A DNA stretch of 64,000 nucleotides from Fimousia sp036311565 (GCA_036311565.1 JAXJPR010000002.1:1-64000), one strand, 5' to 3'; shown: positions 32,722-42,150, counted from the stretch's first letter. The notes: generated by a model not told the origin, from the letters alone. A program made the numbers and translations.

Positions 32722-33912
32722 ATGGGAGAAAAAAATCTTAATTTTGATCAGGTGATTAATAGAAAGAATACCAATTGTCTGAAATATGATTTTGCAAAGC
32801 GTCGTGGAAAACCAGAAAATGTTTTGCCTTTATGGGTGGCGGATATGGACTTTCGAATTTCCTCTTATATTCAGGAAGCGTTGATTTCTCAGGTGGAACA
32901 TGGAATTTATGGATACAGTGAAGTTCAGGATGAGTACTTTAAGGTTTTGCAATCATGGATGCAGCGTCATTATGAATGGAAAGTTGAAAGAAATTGGCTC
33001 ATAAAAACACCTGGAATTGTCTTTGCTCTTGCCATGGCTGTAAAAGCATATACAAAAGAGGGAGATGGAGTCCTGATTCAGCAGCCGGTATATTATCCTT
33101 TTAGTGAGGTAATTGAAGACAATGGACGCAGAATCATCGATAGTACTTTGATCAGAGATGAAAATGGCCATTATCAGATTGATTTTCACGATTTTGAAGA
33201 AAAAATCGTAAAAGAAAATGTAAAACTCTTTTTTCTCTGTAATCCACAAAATCCTACTGGGCGAGTTTTTACAAAAGAAGAATTAGAAAGACTGGGAGAC
33301 ATTTGTTATCGTCACCATGTTATTGTTGTCAGTGACGAAATTCACGCAGATTTTGTCTGGCACGGAAAGCATCAGGTGTTTGCAAATTTGAAAGAGGAGT
33401 ACAAAGAAATTACGCTTACTTGTACCTCTCCAAGTAAAACATTTAATATTGCAGGATTACAGCTTTCGAATATTTTTATTCCAAATGCGTCTTTGCGAAG
33501 AAAATTCCGCAAACAAGTAAATGCAGCAGGATATAGTCAGTTAAATGCAACAGGATTAGTAGCAGGGGAAGCAGCCTATCGGTATGGAGAACAATGGCTT
33601 ACGGCAGTTCGCAGATACATTAAGGATAATATCCGTTTTACAAAAAGATATTTAAAAGAAAATCTTCCAAAGGTAGAGATGCAGGAGTTAGAAGGAACTT
33701 ATCTAGTATGGCTTGACTTTAAAAAACTGGGCCTTTCTAACGAAGAGTTAGATGATTTGATTATCAATAAAGCTGGTCTTTGGCTGGATAGTGGCGCAAT
33801 TTTTGGAGAAAGTGGTGCAGGATTTCAAAGAATTAACGTGGCGTGTCCTAGAAGTGTCTTAAATGAGGCATTAAATCGTCTGAATAAAGCAGTATCGGAC
33901 TCCATTGAGTAA
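32722..33912 (+). CDS. MalY/PatB-family PLP C-S lyase (cystathionine beta-lyase type)
   Basis: A 396-residue aminotransferase-fold enzyme. The family signature includes LPLWVADMDF near the N-terminus, NPQNPTGRVF, VSDEIHADFVW, and the PLP-Lys in SPSKTFNIAGLQ. Members split C-S bonds of cystathionine, cystine or cysteine conjugates to thiol, pyruvate and ammonia. GGAGG precedes the ATG. It lies in one operon with the preceding PLP enzyme, after a cystine-like importer, and is closed by a terminator. Confidence 0.88.
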   Translation: MGEKNLNFDQVINRKNTNCLKYDFAKRRGKPENVLPLWVADMDFRISSYIQEALISQVEHGIYGYSEVQDEYFKVLQSWMQRHYEWKVERNWLIKTPGIVFALAMAVKAYTKEGDGVLIQQPVYYPFSEVIEDNGRRIIDSTLIRDENGHYQIDFHDFEEKIVKENVKLFFLCNPQNPTGRVFTKEELERLGDICYRHHVIVVSDEIHADFVWHGKHQVFANLKEEYKEITLTCTSPSKTFNIAGLQLSNIFIPNASLRRKFRKQVNAAGYSQLNATGLVAGEAAYRYGEQWLTAVRRYIKDNIRFTKRYLKENLPKVEMQELEGTYLVWLDFKKLGLSNEELDDLIINKAGLWLDSGAIFGESGAGFQRINVACPRSVLNEALNRLNKAVSDSIE

Positions 33913-33947
33913 TATCTGTAAATTTATTATTATATATATAAACTATG

Positions 33948-33979
33948 AGAACTTTGGGCAGGGGCTCAAAGTTCTTTTT
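33948..33979 (+). terminator. Intrinsic terminator after the C-S lyase operon
   Basis: AGAACTTTG pairs with CAAAGTTCT across a short loop, followed by five T-residues. Confidence 0.85.
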
Positions 33980-33992
33980 GTTTGGAAACAAT

Positions 33993-34021
33993 TTGAAAAT
34001 ACAAATTATAAATGCTATAAT
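33993..34021 (+). promoter_or_regulatory. Promoter of the cdaA operon
   Basis: TTGAAA at 33993-33998, a 17-bp spacer, and TATAAT at 34016-34021. It serves the two unknown membrane proteins, cdaA, cdaR and probably the HPr-like gene. Confidence 0.75.
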
Positions 34022-34072
34022 ATCAGAGATTAGCTATATCTCATCGACATAACCTGAAACGAGGTGGAATCT

Positions 34073-34543
34073 TTGATTAATGAAGAAAAAGTAAAGTTAA
34101 TGACCAAAATGGCAATTTATGAATCAGGGGAAGGAAAGAACGATTTAGAAATCAGATATTTTCATATGAAAGAATACATAAGAATGGAAATGATCAAATC
34201 AATAATCCTGAATACGATTGTGTATTGTGTTATACTTGGTGTTGGTCTGCTATTGGTTTTAGATAAAGTGATGGAATGTGTTCACAATCATCAACATATG
34301 AAATATGTATTGCTGTTTTTTACTATATATTTAGTGTTTATAGCTGTAGAGGCTTTATATACAAGAAGCAGGGCAAAGAGCCGATATATGGAAGCTTGGC
34401 CTAGAATTAGAAATTATAAAAAAAATCTTACAAAATTACATTTTATGTATGAATTGGAAGAAGAAAATATTGTAAATCCGAAACAGGAAAAATTAGAAGA
34501 AAAGATCGAGGAGGAATTAGATGGAGAAACTATTGATTTTTAG
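34073..34543 (+). CDS. Small membrane protein of unknown function upstream of cdaA
   Basis: A 156-residue protein with an N-terminal soluble part (INEEKVKLMTKMAIYE), two membrane segments (about residues 42-62 and 76-96), and a highly charged C-terminal tail rich in Glu/Lys. The likely start is TTG 34073, five bases after GAGGTGG; a GTG at 34064 overlaps the ribosome binding site itself. It overlaps the next gene by 23 nt, so translation is coupled. I do not recognise a named family. Confidence 0.65.
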   Translation: MINEEKVKLMTKMAIYESGEGKNDLEIRYFHMKEYIRMEMIKSIILNTIVYCVILGVGLLLVLDKVMECVHNHQHMKYVLLFFTIYLVFIAVEALYTRSRAKSRYMEAWPRIRNYKKNLTKLHFMYELEEENIVNPKQEKLEEKIEEELDGETIDF

Positions 34544-35477
34544 AGAAAAAGTAAATTCTTTTATAAATAAAAGAAATCTGATTCTGCGCGTTTTTGGAAA
34601 ATTTCTCGCTGCAACGATTGTAATCTGGTATTTGAATGATTTACTCGGATATTCTTCTTTTTTACGACAGCCATCCATTGCTGTAGCTTCAGCAATTATC
34701 TGTGTATTTATACCATTTTCCTATAGCTATGTTGTATTTGGCGTACTATGTGTACTGCATTTGATAAATGTATCTATGGATGTTACGTTATTGTTTGTAT
34801 CGGCAATGCTATTATTTTATATTATTTATAACCGAAATTTTATGAAATATGGCTATCTCTCCGTTCTTACAGTAGTTCTGTTACCAACCAGACTTTCAGC
34901 ATTAGTGCCAATTTTTGTAGGGGTTTTTAGTGGACCTTTAGGAATTCCTCCGATGTTAATGGGAATTATTATCTATTTCTTTTCTACCACTTTGGACCGT
35001 GCTATACTAGAAATGACAAAGAGTGCAGATTCCCAGCAGCTTTATCAGATGGTATTGGAATCACTGATGGATAATAAAGAGATGATTTTATATTTGCTTT
35101 GCTTTGTTATTACTGCCCTGGTAGCAGGACGTCTTTATCGCACGAAGATAAATTATGCATGGAATGTAGCAATTCCAGTTGCAGGAGTCGTCAACGCGCT
35201 CATTTACCTTTATGGAAGTTTTTTAATGGAAATTGAAAGTTCTATTGCTGGAACGATTGTTTCTTGTATACTTTCTATTATTATACTGGAGATTTTCCAG
35301 TTTTTCCGGTGTGTGATTGATTATTCCAGAGTAGAAAATCTGCAATTTGAAGATGATGAATATTATTATTATGTGAAGGCAGTTCCCAAGATGACTGTTT
35401 CAGAAGAAGATATTAATGTGAAAAAGATAAATGTACGGAGAAAGAGTTTGATCCGACGAAGAGAGAAGAAAGAGTAA
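34521..35477 (+). CDS. Polytopic membrane protein of unknown function upstream of cdaA
   Basis: A 318-residue protein with about eight to nine hydrophobic segments between residues 20 and 265, including a GPLGIPPMLMGIIIYFFST segment. A C-terminal cytosolic tail of about 55 residues contains a DDEYYYYVKAVPKM element and ends in a basic RRKSLIRRREKKE cluster. GAGGAGG precedes the ATG. No transporter motif is recognised. Its tight linkage to cdaA suggests a role at the membrane with the c-di-AMP synthase. Confidence 0.7.
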   Translation: MEKLLIFREKVNSFINKRNLILRVFGKFLAATIVIWYLNDLLGYSSFLRQPSIAVASAIICVFIPFSYSYVVFGVLCVLHLINVSMDVTLLFVSAMLLFYIIYNRNFMKYGYLSVLTVVLLPTRLSALVPIFVGVFSGPLGIPPMLMGIIIYFFSTTLDRAILEMTKSADSQQLYQMVLESLMDNKEMILYLLCFVITALVAGRLYRTKINYAWNVAIPVAGVVNALIYLYGSFLMEIESSIAGTIVSCILSIIILEIFQFFRCVIDYSRVENLQFEDDEYYYYVKAVPKMTVSEEDINVKKINVRRKSLIRRREKKE

Positions 35478-35489
35478 AGGGGATTTTTT

Positions 35490-36368
35490 GTGCAAAATAT
35501 ATTGATGAACCTAGAAGAATATTTAAATTTATTTTCCTTACCGCATGTTCGAATTAATGATGTCATCGATATTTTAATTGTAAGTATAATTATATATGAA
35601 GTTGCGCGCTGGATTCGCAATACCAGAGCGTGGATGTTATTTAAAGGACTTTTGGTATTGGTAATCTTTACGATTATTGCTACAGTGATGCAGCTGCATA
35701 CAATTATGTGGATTTTGGATAAGATTTTTAGTATCGGGATTACTGCAGCGATTATTATCTTTCAGCCAGAATTAAGGAGGGCGTTAGAGTCTTTAGGAAA
35801 GAAGAATATCATTGCCAATTTCTTTACATTTGATGATGCGAAAGAGGAAGAAGTTTTTGATGACCGGAGCATACAGGCAATTACAAAAGCTTGTGTAGAG
35901 ATGGGAAAAGCAAAAACAGGTGCGCTGATTGTTTTGGAACGAGAAGTTGGTCTGGGCGAGTATGAACGTACAGGAATACCAATTGATTCTAAGATAACCA
36001 GTCAGCTTTTGATAAATATATTTGAACATAACACTCCACTTCATGATGGGGCTGTTTTGATTCGTAATAACCGGATTGTATCTGCGACTTGTTATCTGCC
36101 GTTGACAGACAGTCTGGAAATTGGAAAAGAATTAGGAACAAGGCATCGTGCTGCTATTGGAATCAGTGAAGTATCTGATAGTATCACTATTGTTGTTTCT
36201 GAGGAAACCGGAGGTATTTCCATTGCAGAAGGCGGAAAATTATACCGTAGAATGAATGCAGAGTCTTTGAAAAAATATTTACAGACATTAAAAAATGGAA
36301 GTTCCGATTCTAAAATATTTAAATTATGGAAAGGAAGGGGTAAGAATGAAACAAAAATTCACCATTAA
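35490..36368 (+). CDS. cdaA: Membrane diadenylate cyclase
   Basis: A 292-residue c-di-AMP synthase with three N-terminal membrane helices (about 20-80) and a C-terminal DAC domain. The catalytic motifs are both present: HDGAVLI with Asp186, and GTRHRAAIG with Arg218-His219-Arg220. It makes c-di-AMP from two ATP and controls potassium, osmotic balance and cell wall homeostasis. The start is GTG 35490 after AAAGGGGA. It overlaps cdaR by 23 nt, the usual pairing. The common third partner glmM is not here; an HPr-like gene takes that place. Confidence 0.93.
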   Translation: MQNILMNLEEYLNLFSLPHVRINDVIDILIVSIIIYEVARWIRNTRAWMLFKGLLVLVIFTIIATVMQLHTIMWILDKIFSIGITAAIIIFQPELRRALESLGKKNIIANFFTFDDAKEEEVFDDRSIQAITKACVEMGKAKTGALIVLEREVGLGEYERTGIPIDSKITSQLLINIFEHNTPLHDGAVLIRNNRIVSATCYLPLTDSLEIGKELGTRHRAAIGISEVSDSITIVVSEETGGISIAEGGKLYRRMNAESLKKYLQTLKNGSSDSKIFKLWKGRGKNETKIHH

Positions 36369-37608
36369 TTTATCCAGTAACTTATCCTTAAGAATTCTTT
36401 CCATCTTTTTGGCAGCATGTTTATGGGTCTTTGTCATTAATACAGATGATCCGATTACGACTCGGACCTTTTCAGGTATGGAAGTTACGATTATTAATAC
36501 AGAGGTATTAAGTGATTTAAATCAGACTTATCAGATTACCGAAGGAGAAAAAATTTCATTTTCGATTAAAGGGAAAAAAACGATTGTAGATAAATTAAAA
36601 AAATCGGATTTTGTTGTGACTGCAGATTTGGCAGAATTGTCCAGTGTAAATGCTGTGCCAATTAAGATTCAGGCAAAAAAATATGCCGACGAAATCGAAA
36701 TTGTATATGGAAATGAAAAAACATTAAAACTGGAGATAGAGGATTTACAACAGGCTCAGGTTCCCGTAGTGGCTGAAACAGTCGGGGAGCCAGCGGAAGG
36801 TTATACGGTAGGCGAAAAGACGACTAATCCAAATTTGGTCAATATTAAAGGACCAGTCAGTATCGTTAAACATATTAAACAGGTAAAAGTAGAAGTAAAT
36901 GTACAAGGAATTTCCAAGGACATTGTCACAAGGATTGAACCCGTCTGTTATGATTCTGATGGGGAAGAAGTTGATAACAGCCGTATTACTATGGATGTTA
37001 GTAGTATAAAAGTCAAGATATCCATGTGGAAAACAAAGAAAATACCGCTGAGTATTGAGACGACAGGAGAACCTGCAAAAGGTTATACAGTAGGCACCAT
37101 TGATTATGAACCAAAATATATTTATGTAACAGGAGAAGAAGTAGATTTAGAAGAAATTTCTGAAGTTGAACTTCCTTCCATTGATATTGATGGTAAAAAG
37201 TCTACAGTGGAAGAAACCATTAATTTAGATTCAATTACTTTGCCAGACGGGATTTCCCTGGCTCATCAGGAGAAAGAGGTTATGGTAAAGGTTAATATTG
37301 ATAAATCATCGGAGAAGGATTTAGAGATATCATCAGAAGATATACAGATTTTAAATAACATTCATCAATATGAAGTGGAATTTTTAGATTCTAAAATTGA
37401 TATTCATTTGTCTGGATTATCTTCTAATTTAGAGGAGGCAACTCTGGATAATTTAAAACCAAGAATTGATATCGAAAGCTTAGGACCAGGTGAGCATACA
37501 GTTTCCATTATTCTGGAAGATATTAGTAATGTGAAGATTTCGGGGGACCAGACAATTCAGATTGTCATTAAAGAAAAAAAAGAAGATTCACAAACTGAGG
37601 AGGACTAG
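36346..37608 (+). CDS. cdaR: CdaA regulatory protein with YbbR repeats
   Basis: A 420-residue protein: one N-terminal membrane anchor (about 12-30) followed by extracytoplasmic YbbR-like repeats. Two of these start with near-identical GEPAEGYTVG and GEPAKGYTVG words. It binds the CdaA membrane part and modulates c-di-AMP output. ATG 36346 follows AAGGAAGGGG inside the end of cdaA; an earlier in-frame ATG at 36295 lies within the cyclase coding region and is not used. Confidence 0.88.
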   Translation: MKQKFTINLSSNLSLRILSIFLAACLWVFVINTDDPITTRTFSGMEVTIINTEVLSDLNQTYQITEGEKISFSIKGKKTIVDKLKKSDFVVTADLAELSSVNAVPIKIQAKKYADEIEIVYGNEKTLKLEIEDLQQAQVPVVAETVGEPAEGYTVGEKTTNPNLVNIKGPVSIVKHIKQVKVEVNVQGISKDIVTRIEPVCYDSDGEEVDNSRITMDVSSIKVKISMWKTKKIPLSIETTGEPAKGYTVGTIDYEPKYIYVTGEEVDLEEISEVELPSIDIDGKKSTVEETINLDSITLPDGISLAHQEKEVMVKVNIDKSSEKDLEISSEDIQILNNIHQYEVEFLDSKIDIHLSGLSSNLEEATLDNLKPRIDIESLGPGEHTVSIILEDISNVKISGDQTIQIVIKEKKEDSQTEED

Positions 37609-37612
37609 AAAT

Positions 37613-37879
37613 ATGGTTTCAAAAAAAATTACAGTAATGAATGAAGAAGGTCTGCACATTAGACCCGCTGGAGTTCTATGTAAGGAAGCACTAAAATTCG
37701 AATCTAAGGTTCATATTGTATTTGATAATAAAGATGCAAATGCAAAAAGTGTATTAAATGTATTATCTGCCCGTGTGAAAAAGGGAGATGAAGTAGAATT
37801 AATCTGTGAAGGTGTCGACGAACAGGAAGCACTCCGTTATTTGACTCAATTAATTGAAGATAAATTCGACATAGAATAG
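37613..37879 (+). CDS. HPr-family phosphocarrier protein
   Basis: An 88-residue HPr. His15 (GLHIRPAG) is the PEP-dependent phosphorylation site and Ser46 (NAKSVLNVL) the HPr-kinase site. Both key residues are kept, so it can both serve PTS transport and signal carbon status. The Ile in GLHIRPA differs from the usual Ala. It is not next to ptsI but 4 nt after the cdaR stop with GAGGAGG upstream. It is either the general HPr or a second HPr-like protein of the Crh type; retention of His15 argues against Crh. Confidence 0.85.
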   Translation: MVSKKITVMNEEGLHIRPAGVLCKEALKFESKVHIVFDNKDANAKSVLNVLSARVKKGDEVELICEGVDEQEALRYLTQLIEDKFDIE

Positions 37880-37893
37880 GAAACATTTTTTTG

Positions 37894-37952
37894 ATAGCCG
37901 TCCTAATGGAGATTTTTAGGGATTAGAAAAGCTCCTCTTTTAGGATGGCTAT
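37894..37952 (+). terminator. Long hairpin between HPr and the exporter genes
   Basis: ATAGCCGTCCTAA (37894-37906) pairs with TTAGGATGGCTAT (37940-37952; one G-U), with an inner GGAG/CTCC. There is no T-run afterwards, so termination may be partial and the structure may tune read-through into the ABC genes. Confidence 0.5.
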
Positions 37953-37973
37953 TTATGGTTATGAGGTGAAAAA

Positions 37974-38762
37974 TTGAAGAAAGCGGTAAAAAGATTTTGG
38001 CTTGATTTAACGAAGTACCAATTTCTTCTTTGGGAATTAGTAAAAAAAGGAATTGTATTAAAATATCGAAGATCATACCTAGGGCTTTTTTGGACGTTAT
38101 TAGAGCCATTATGTACGATGATGGTATTGACCATTGTATTTGGCGGTTTTTTTGGACAAGGAGACCGATTATATCCGGTTTATATTCTGTCCGGGCGTTT
38201 GTTGTATAGCTTTTTTAATACTTCCACGAAAGGATGTATGCGTTCGATGAGAAGAAATGCTGGAATGATGAAAAAGGTTTATGTACCGAAATATATGTAT
38301 CCATTATCAAGTGTACTTTTTAATTATGTGATTTTTTTGATTTCACTAAGTGTGCTAATTGTCATCGGTGCAGTTTTAGGAGTACGTCCGACTATTTATA
38401 TGTTGCAGGTAGTGTTTCCTTTGGTTTTATTGTTGGTTCTTTCCTTTGGTACAGGAATGATTTTAGCTACGTTAGCAGTCTTTTTTAGGGATTTGGAGTA
38501 TTTATGGGGAATTGCATTGATGCTGATCATGTATACTTCTGCTATCTTTTATCAGCCAGAGCGGGTGATTAACACTGGAAATGGATGGATCTTTCGGATA
38601 AATCCATTATATGCATGTATTGATATGTTCCGGAGTGCAATTTTCGGGAAGCGACTTGATGGTTCTATGCTTTGGCTGGCCATAGGTGCCTGTTTATTAG
38701 TGGTCGTAGTTGGTATTTATCTGTTTCATAAAAAAGAGGATGAGTTTATTTTATATCTTTAG
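37974..38762 (+). CDS. Polysaccharide/teichoic-acid-type ABC exporter permease (Wzm/TagG family)
   Basis: A 262-residue ABC-2 membrane protein with about six helices. It has the family N-terminus (KYRRSYLGLFWTLLEPL) and the pre-helix motif MKKVYVPKYMYP. It probably exports a lipid-linked glycan made elsewhere. The start is TTG 37974 after GAGGTG. The ATPase gene follows 10 nt after its stop. No glycosyltransferases are found in the window. Confidence 0.85.
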   Translation: MKKAVKRFWLDLTKYQFLLWELVKKGIVLKYRRSYLGLFWTLLEPLCTMMVLTIVFGGFFGQGDRLYPVYILSGRLLYSFFNTSTKGCMRSMRRNAGMMKKVYVPKYMYPLSSVLFNYVIFLISLSVLIVIGAVLGVRPTIYMLQVVFPLVLLLVLSFGTGMILATLAVFFRDLEYLWGIALMLIMYTSAIFYQPERVINTGNGWIFRINPLYACIDMFRSAIFGKRLDGSMLWLAIGACLLVVVVGIYLFHKKEDEFILYL

Positions 38763-38772
38763 GAGAGAGATT

Positions 38773-39513
38773 ATGGATAACATTGCATTAAAAGTGGAAC
38801 ATGTGGGAATGAAGTTTCGTTTGAATACAGAAAAAGTGGATAGTTTAAAAGATTACGTTATCCGGAGACTGAAAGGTCAGATGCAGTATCAGGAATTCTG
38901 GGCACTGAAAGACATTACTTTTCAATTGAAAAAAGGGGATCGATTAGGAATCATTGGATTAAATGGAGCAGGAAAAAGTACGCTTTTGAAAGTAATTGCG
39001 GGTGTTTTAAAGCCTACAGAAGGAACGGTGCAGGCCAAAGGGAAAATTGCTCCGCTGCTAGAGTTGGGAGCTGGGTTTGATAAGCAATACACCGGTGCTG
39101 AGAATATCTATTTATATGGAGCCGTACTGGGGTTTTCTAGAAAATTTGTACAGGAAAAGTTTGATGAAATTGTTGATTTTTCTGGATTGCGGCCTTTTAT
39201 TGATGTACCAGTGAAAAACTATTCTTCTGGCATGCGTTCCCGTCTTGGATTTTCTATTGCAACTCAGGTGAATCCAGATCTATTGATTTTGGATGAAGTT
39301 TTAGCTGTGGGTGATAAAGATTTTCATGAAAAAAGCGAAAAAAAAATTATGGAAATGTTTGATCGGGGTGCCACAGTACTATTTGTATCTCACTCTATGG
39401 AGCAGGTTGAAAGAGTTTGCAATAAAGCAATTCTATTAGAAAAAGGAAAAATTAAAGCAATGGGAAGTGTGCAGGAAATAAAAGAAATTTATGAAAATGC
39501 TTCACAGACATAA
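38773..39513 (+). CDS. Polysaccharide/teichoic-acid-type ABC exporter ATPase (Wzt/TagH family)
   Basis: A 246-residue ATPase with Walker A GLNGAGKST, signature YSSGMRSRLGFSIA, Walker B LLILDEVLAVGD and H-loop VSHSM. The K-x-R-LNTEKVDSLKDYV N-terminal segment and the variant YSSGM signature are typical for O-antigen/teichoic acid exporters. It is short, without a C-terminal carbohydrate-binding domain, so export is probably not cap-dependent. AGGAG lies before ATG 38773. Confidence 0.88.
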   Translation: MDNIALKVEHVGMKFRLNTEKVDSLKDYVIRRLKGQMQYQEFWALKDITFQLKKGDRLGIIGLNGAGKSTLLKVIAGVLKPTEGTVQAKGKIAPLLELGAGFDKQYTGAENIYLYGAVLGFSRKFVQEKFDEIVDFSGLRPFIDVPVKNYSSGMRSRLGFSIATQVNPDLLILDEVLAVGDKDFHEKSEKKIMEMFDRGATVLFVSHSMEQVERVCNKAILLEKGKIKAMGSVQEIKEIYENASQT

Positions 39514-39549
39514 AAAATGCAGGACAAAAAATTGCCCTGCGCTTTTTTA
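39512..39549. terminator. Bidirectional terminator between convergent genes
   Basis: GCAGG (39519-39523) and CCTGC (39536-39540) form the stem; A/T-runs on both sides give a T-tract on either strand. Confidence 0.75.
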
Positions 39550-40587
39550 TTGATAATAACCAGTCTGAGACATAATTTTTTCGTTGATTCTGTTCAATTC
39601 ATCACTGATTTGATAATTAATAGTTCCGAATAAATTCTCGTGAAGTTTGATTACGTTCTCTTCCAATGTAGTTGGTACATCGTAATAGATACCGTCGGAA
39701 AGTCGTACCTCGGTATGATCATATGGAAATCCTTCCTGATCCACAATTTTATAGAGGGGAGCAGAAAAGACCATTTTCATCAAGTCATTAGTAGTCATAT
39801 TCGTCTGTATCTGTGGCAGTACATCATTCATTGCTTTCATAAAAGTAACTGGATGAGTCTTTGCTTTATCCATAATGGCTTTTAGTACGATGCGCTGGCG
39901 ATTGGCACGACTGATGTCTCCATTTTGATTATGGCGGATTCTGGCATATGCAACTGCCTGATTGCCATCAAAAGTATAGGTGCCGGCAGATGTAAATCCA
40001 GGAGAATTTCCTCCATTATAATAGTTCACACTTTTTATGTATTTATTCAGATCATCGATAAAATCAGCTTCTACCTCTAATTCAATTCCACCAAGAGCAT
40101 CTATAATATTAGCCATAATTTTAAAGTTTACAGTGGCGTATTGACTGATGTTCAAATCATAATTCCGATTAATTGTGCTGATAGCAAGTTCAGGACCGCC
40201 ATAAGCATAGGCATGATTAATCTTTGTATAGGTTCCGTTTACACTGACATAAGAATCTCGATAAATGGATATTAGTTTTACCTCTTTGGTGCTGTTATTA
40301 ATACTTGCAACGATAATTGCATCGGAACGGCTTGCTTCACTGCTGAGATCTGTAGAGCGGGTATCAACACCGAAAAGTACAATATTTGTATAATTTTCCA
40401 TATTAATATCTTCGTTCACAGTTACCAGTTGAGATTCATCCAAGGGAGTTGTACTTACATTAGAGATACATTTAATTGTCAGTCCGATGAGAATAAATAC
40501 TGCAATGATTAAAATCTCTAAAAATAAGAGAAACTTATATAAGGATGAAGTTTTCTTTTTTCTTTTTTTCTTCTGTACTTTGCTCAT
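39547..40587 (-). CDS. LCP (LytR-CpsA-Psr) family cell-wall ligase
   Basis: A 346-residue membrane-anchored protein: a very basic cytosolic start (KVQKKKRKKK), one membrane helix (about 18-38), then an extracytoplasmic LCP domain with VLFGVDTRS, RSDAIIVASI, SIYRDSYV, and ARIRHNQNGDISRANRQR. LCP enzymes transfer lipid-linked glycans (wall teichoic acid, capsule) to peptidoglycan. Its position next to the Wzm/Wzt exporter fits a joint role in attaching a surface glycan. GAGGGG lies before the ATG. Confidence 0.9.
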   Translation of the reverse strand: MSKVQKKKRKKKTSSLYKFLLFLEILIIAVFILIGLTIKCISNVSTTPLDESQLVTVNEDINMENYTNIVLFGVDTRSTDLSSEASRSDAIIVASINNSTKEVKLISIYRDSYVSVNGTYTKINHAYAYGGPELAISTINRNYDLNISQYATVNFKIMANIIDALGGIELEVEADFIDDLNKYIKSVNYYNGGNSPGFTSAGTYTFDGNQAVAYARIRHNQNGDISRANRQRIVLKAIMDKAKTHPVTFMKAMNDVLPQIQTNMTTNDLMKMVFSAPLYKIVDQEGFPYDHTEVRLSDGIYYDVPTTLEENVIKLHENLFGTINYQISDELNRINEKIMSQTGYYQ

Positions 40588-40767
40588 GGTAAATCCCCTC
40601 TTTTTATTTTTGTATGTTTATTCTACAATATTCTAATAATAGAAACAATGACAATTTTCTTAAGAAAAGTTTTTAAAAACATAATTTTAACACATTTGCC
40701 TGTTATGATGGTAAAAAGAAAAGAAATACACTATAATGTTGATGAGTCAAAAGAAAGGGGAATGAAT

Positions 40768-42150
40768 ATGAGTGATCAATTTGATAAAGATATAAATAAT
40801 GAAAATAATCAAGAGGAAGTAGAAGTTGAAGAAATTTCTGTAAATGAAACAAATGAACAAGAAAATGAACAGCAGAAAGACAGCACCTATCATTTTAGTT
40901 ATGTGGACAAAGAACCAGAAGTTGAATATGTAGAAGAAATTATCGAAGAAGTTGTGGAAGAAAAACCTCCGAAAAAGAAAAAAAGAAAATCTTCCGGATT
41001 TGGGAAAAAATTAGTCAAGGCAGCAGCCTATGGATTAGTCTTTGGATTAGTAGCAGGGGCTTCCTTTCAAGGAATTCGATATGGATTAAAGAAAGCGGGA
41101 ATTACTGAAGGCAGTGATACACAGCTTGCTACGACACAGACAGTGTCTACTTCTTCCGGAGAAAAAAGTGATTTATCAGCAGTGGCAGAAAGTGTTCTTC
41201 CTTCCATCGTTTCTATTACAGGAACATTTCAGATAAGTGGATATGGATATTTTGGAGAATCGACAGGAGAATCAGAAGGAAGCGGTTCTGGAATTATTGT
41301 AGGCAAGGATGATTCTTATATCTATATTGCGACAAACAATCATGTTATTGAAGATGCAACTTCTCTTGCGGTCGGATTTTGCGATGATACTTCCGCAGAA
41401 GCAGAAGTAAAAGGAACAGATGCGGACGCAGACTTGGCAGTTGTTGCAGTAAAACTATCAAATATAAATGATGATACTCTGGATGAAATTAAAATTATTA
41501 CCATGGGTGATTCTGATAAATTAGAAGTAGGAGAACAGGCAGTCGCTATTGGGAATGCCCTTGGTTATGGACAGTCTGTCACCGGTGGATATATCAGTGC
41601 ATTAAATCGTGAAGTTCAGTTGACCGATAAGACTATGACATTAATTCAGACAGATGCAGCAATCAACCCTGGAAACAGTGGTGGCGCATTGTTAGATGGT
41701 GATGGAAGATTAGTCGGAATTAATACAGTAAAGTATTCTTCTGAAGAAGTGGAAGGTATGGGATATGCAATTCCAATTAATACTGCAAAACCGATTATTG
41801 AAACTTTAATTGAAGAAAAGACAATTCCAGAATCCCAACAGGCATATTTGGGAATCGTAGGTACAGATATGACGGAAGAACTGGCAAATGCATATGGAAT
41901 GCCAACTGGTATTTATGTAAAAGAAATTCAACAAGGTTCTCCTGCACAAAACGGTGGAATAGAGGCTGGAGATGTTATTGTAGAATTTGATGGAAGTTCT
42001 GTAACGACCATGGAAAGTCTGCAGAACAGACTGGCTAAAAAGACGGCAGGAACCAAGGTAAGTATGAAGGTAAAACGTCAAAATCAGATGGGACAGTATG
42101 AAGATGTTACACTTACTGTTACATTAGGAAGTAAAAGCGACGCAGAGTAA
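40768..42150 (+). CDS. HtrA/DegP-type membrane-anchored serine protease with PDZ domain
   Basis: A 460-residue surface protease. A long acidic cytosolic N-terminus (Glu-rich, about residues 1-70) is followed by a basic KKKKRK patch, one membrane helix (about 80-100), a Ser/Thr linker, and a trypsin-like domain with the triad His192 (NNHVIE), Asp222 (DADLAVV) and Ser304 (NPGNSGGAL). A C-terminal PDZ domain (about 365-455) follows. It handles misfolded exported proteins. ATG 40768 is 7 nt after AAAGGGG; in-frame starts further upstream lack such a site. Confidence 0.9.
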   Translation: MSDQFDKDINNENNQEEVEVEEISVNETNEQENEQQKDSTYHFSYVDKEPEVEYVEEIIEEVVEEKPPKKKKRKSSGFGKKLVKAAAYGLVFGLVAGASFQGIRYGLKKAGITEGSDTQLATTQTVSTSSGEKSDLSAVAESVLPSIVSITGTFQISGYGYFGESTGESEGSGSGIIVGKDDSYIYIATNNHVIEDATSLAVGFCDDTSAEAEVKGTDADADLAVVAVKLSNINDDTLDEIKIITMGDSDKLEVGEQAVAIGNALGYGQSVTGGYISALNREVQLTDKTMTLIQTDAAINPGNSGGALLDGDGRLVGINTVKYSSEEVEGMGYAIPINTAKPIIETLIEEKTIPESQQAYLGIVGTDMTEELANAYGMPTGIYVKEIQQGSPAQNGGIEAGDVIVEFDGSSVTTMESLQNRLAKKTAGTKVSMKVKRQNQMGQYEDVTLTVTLGSKSDAE

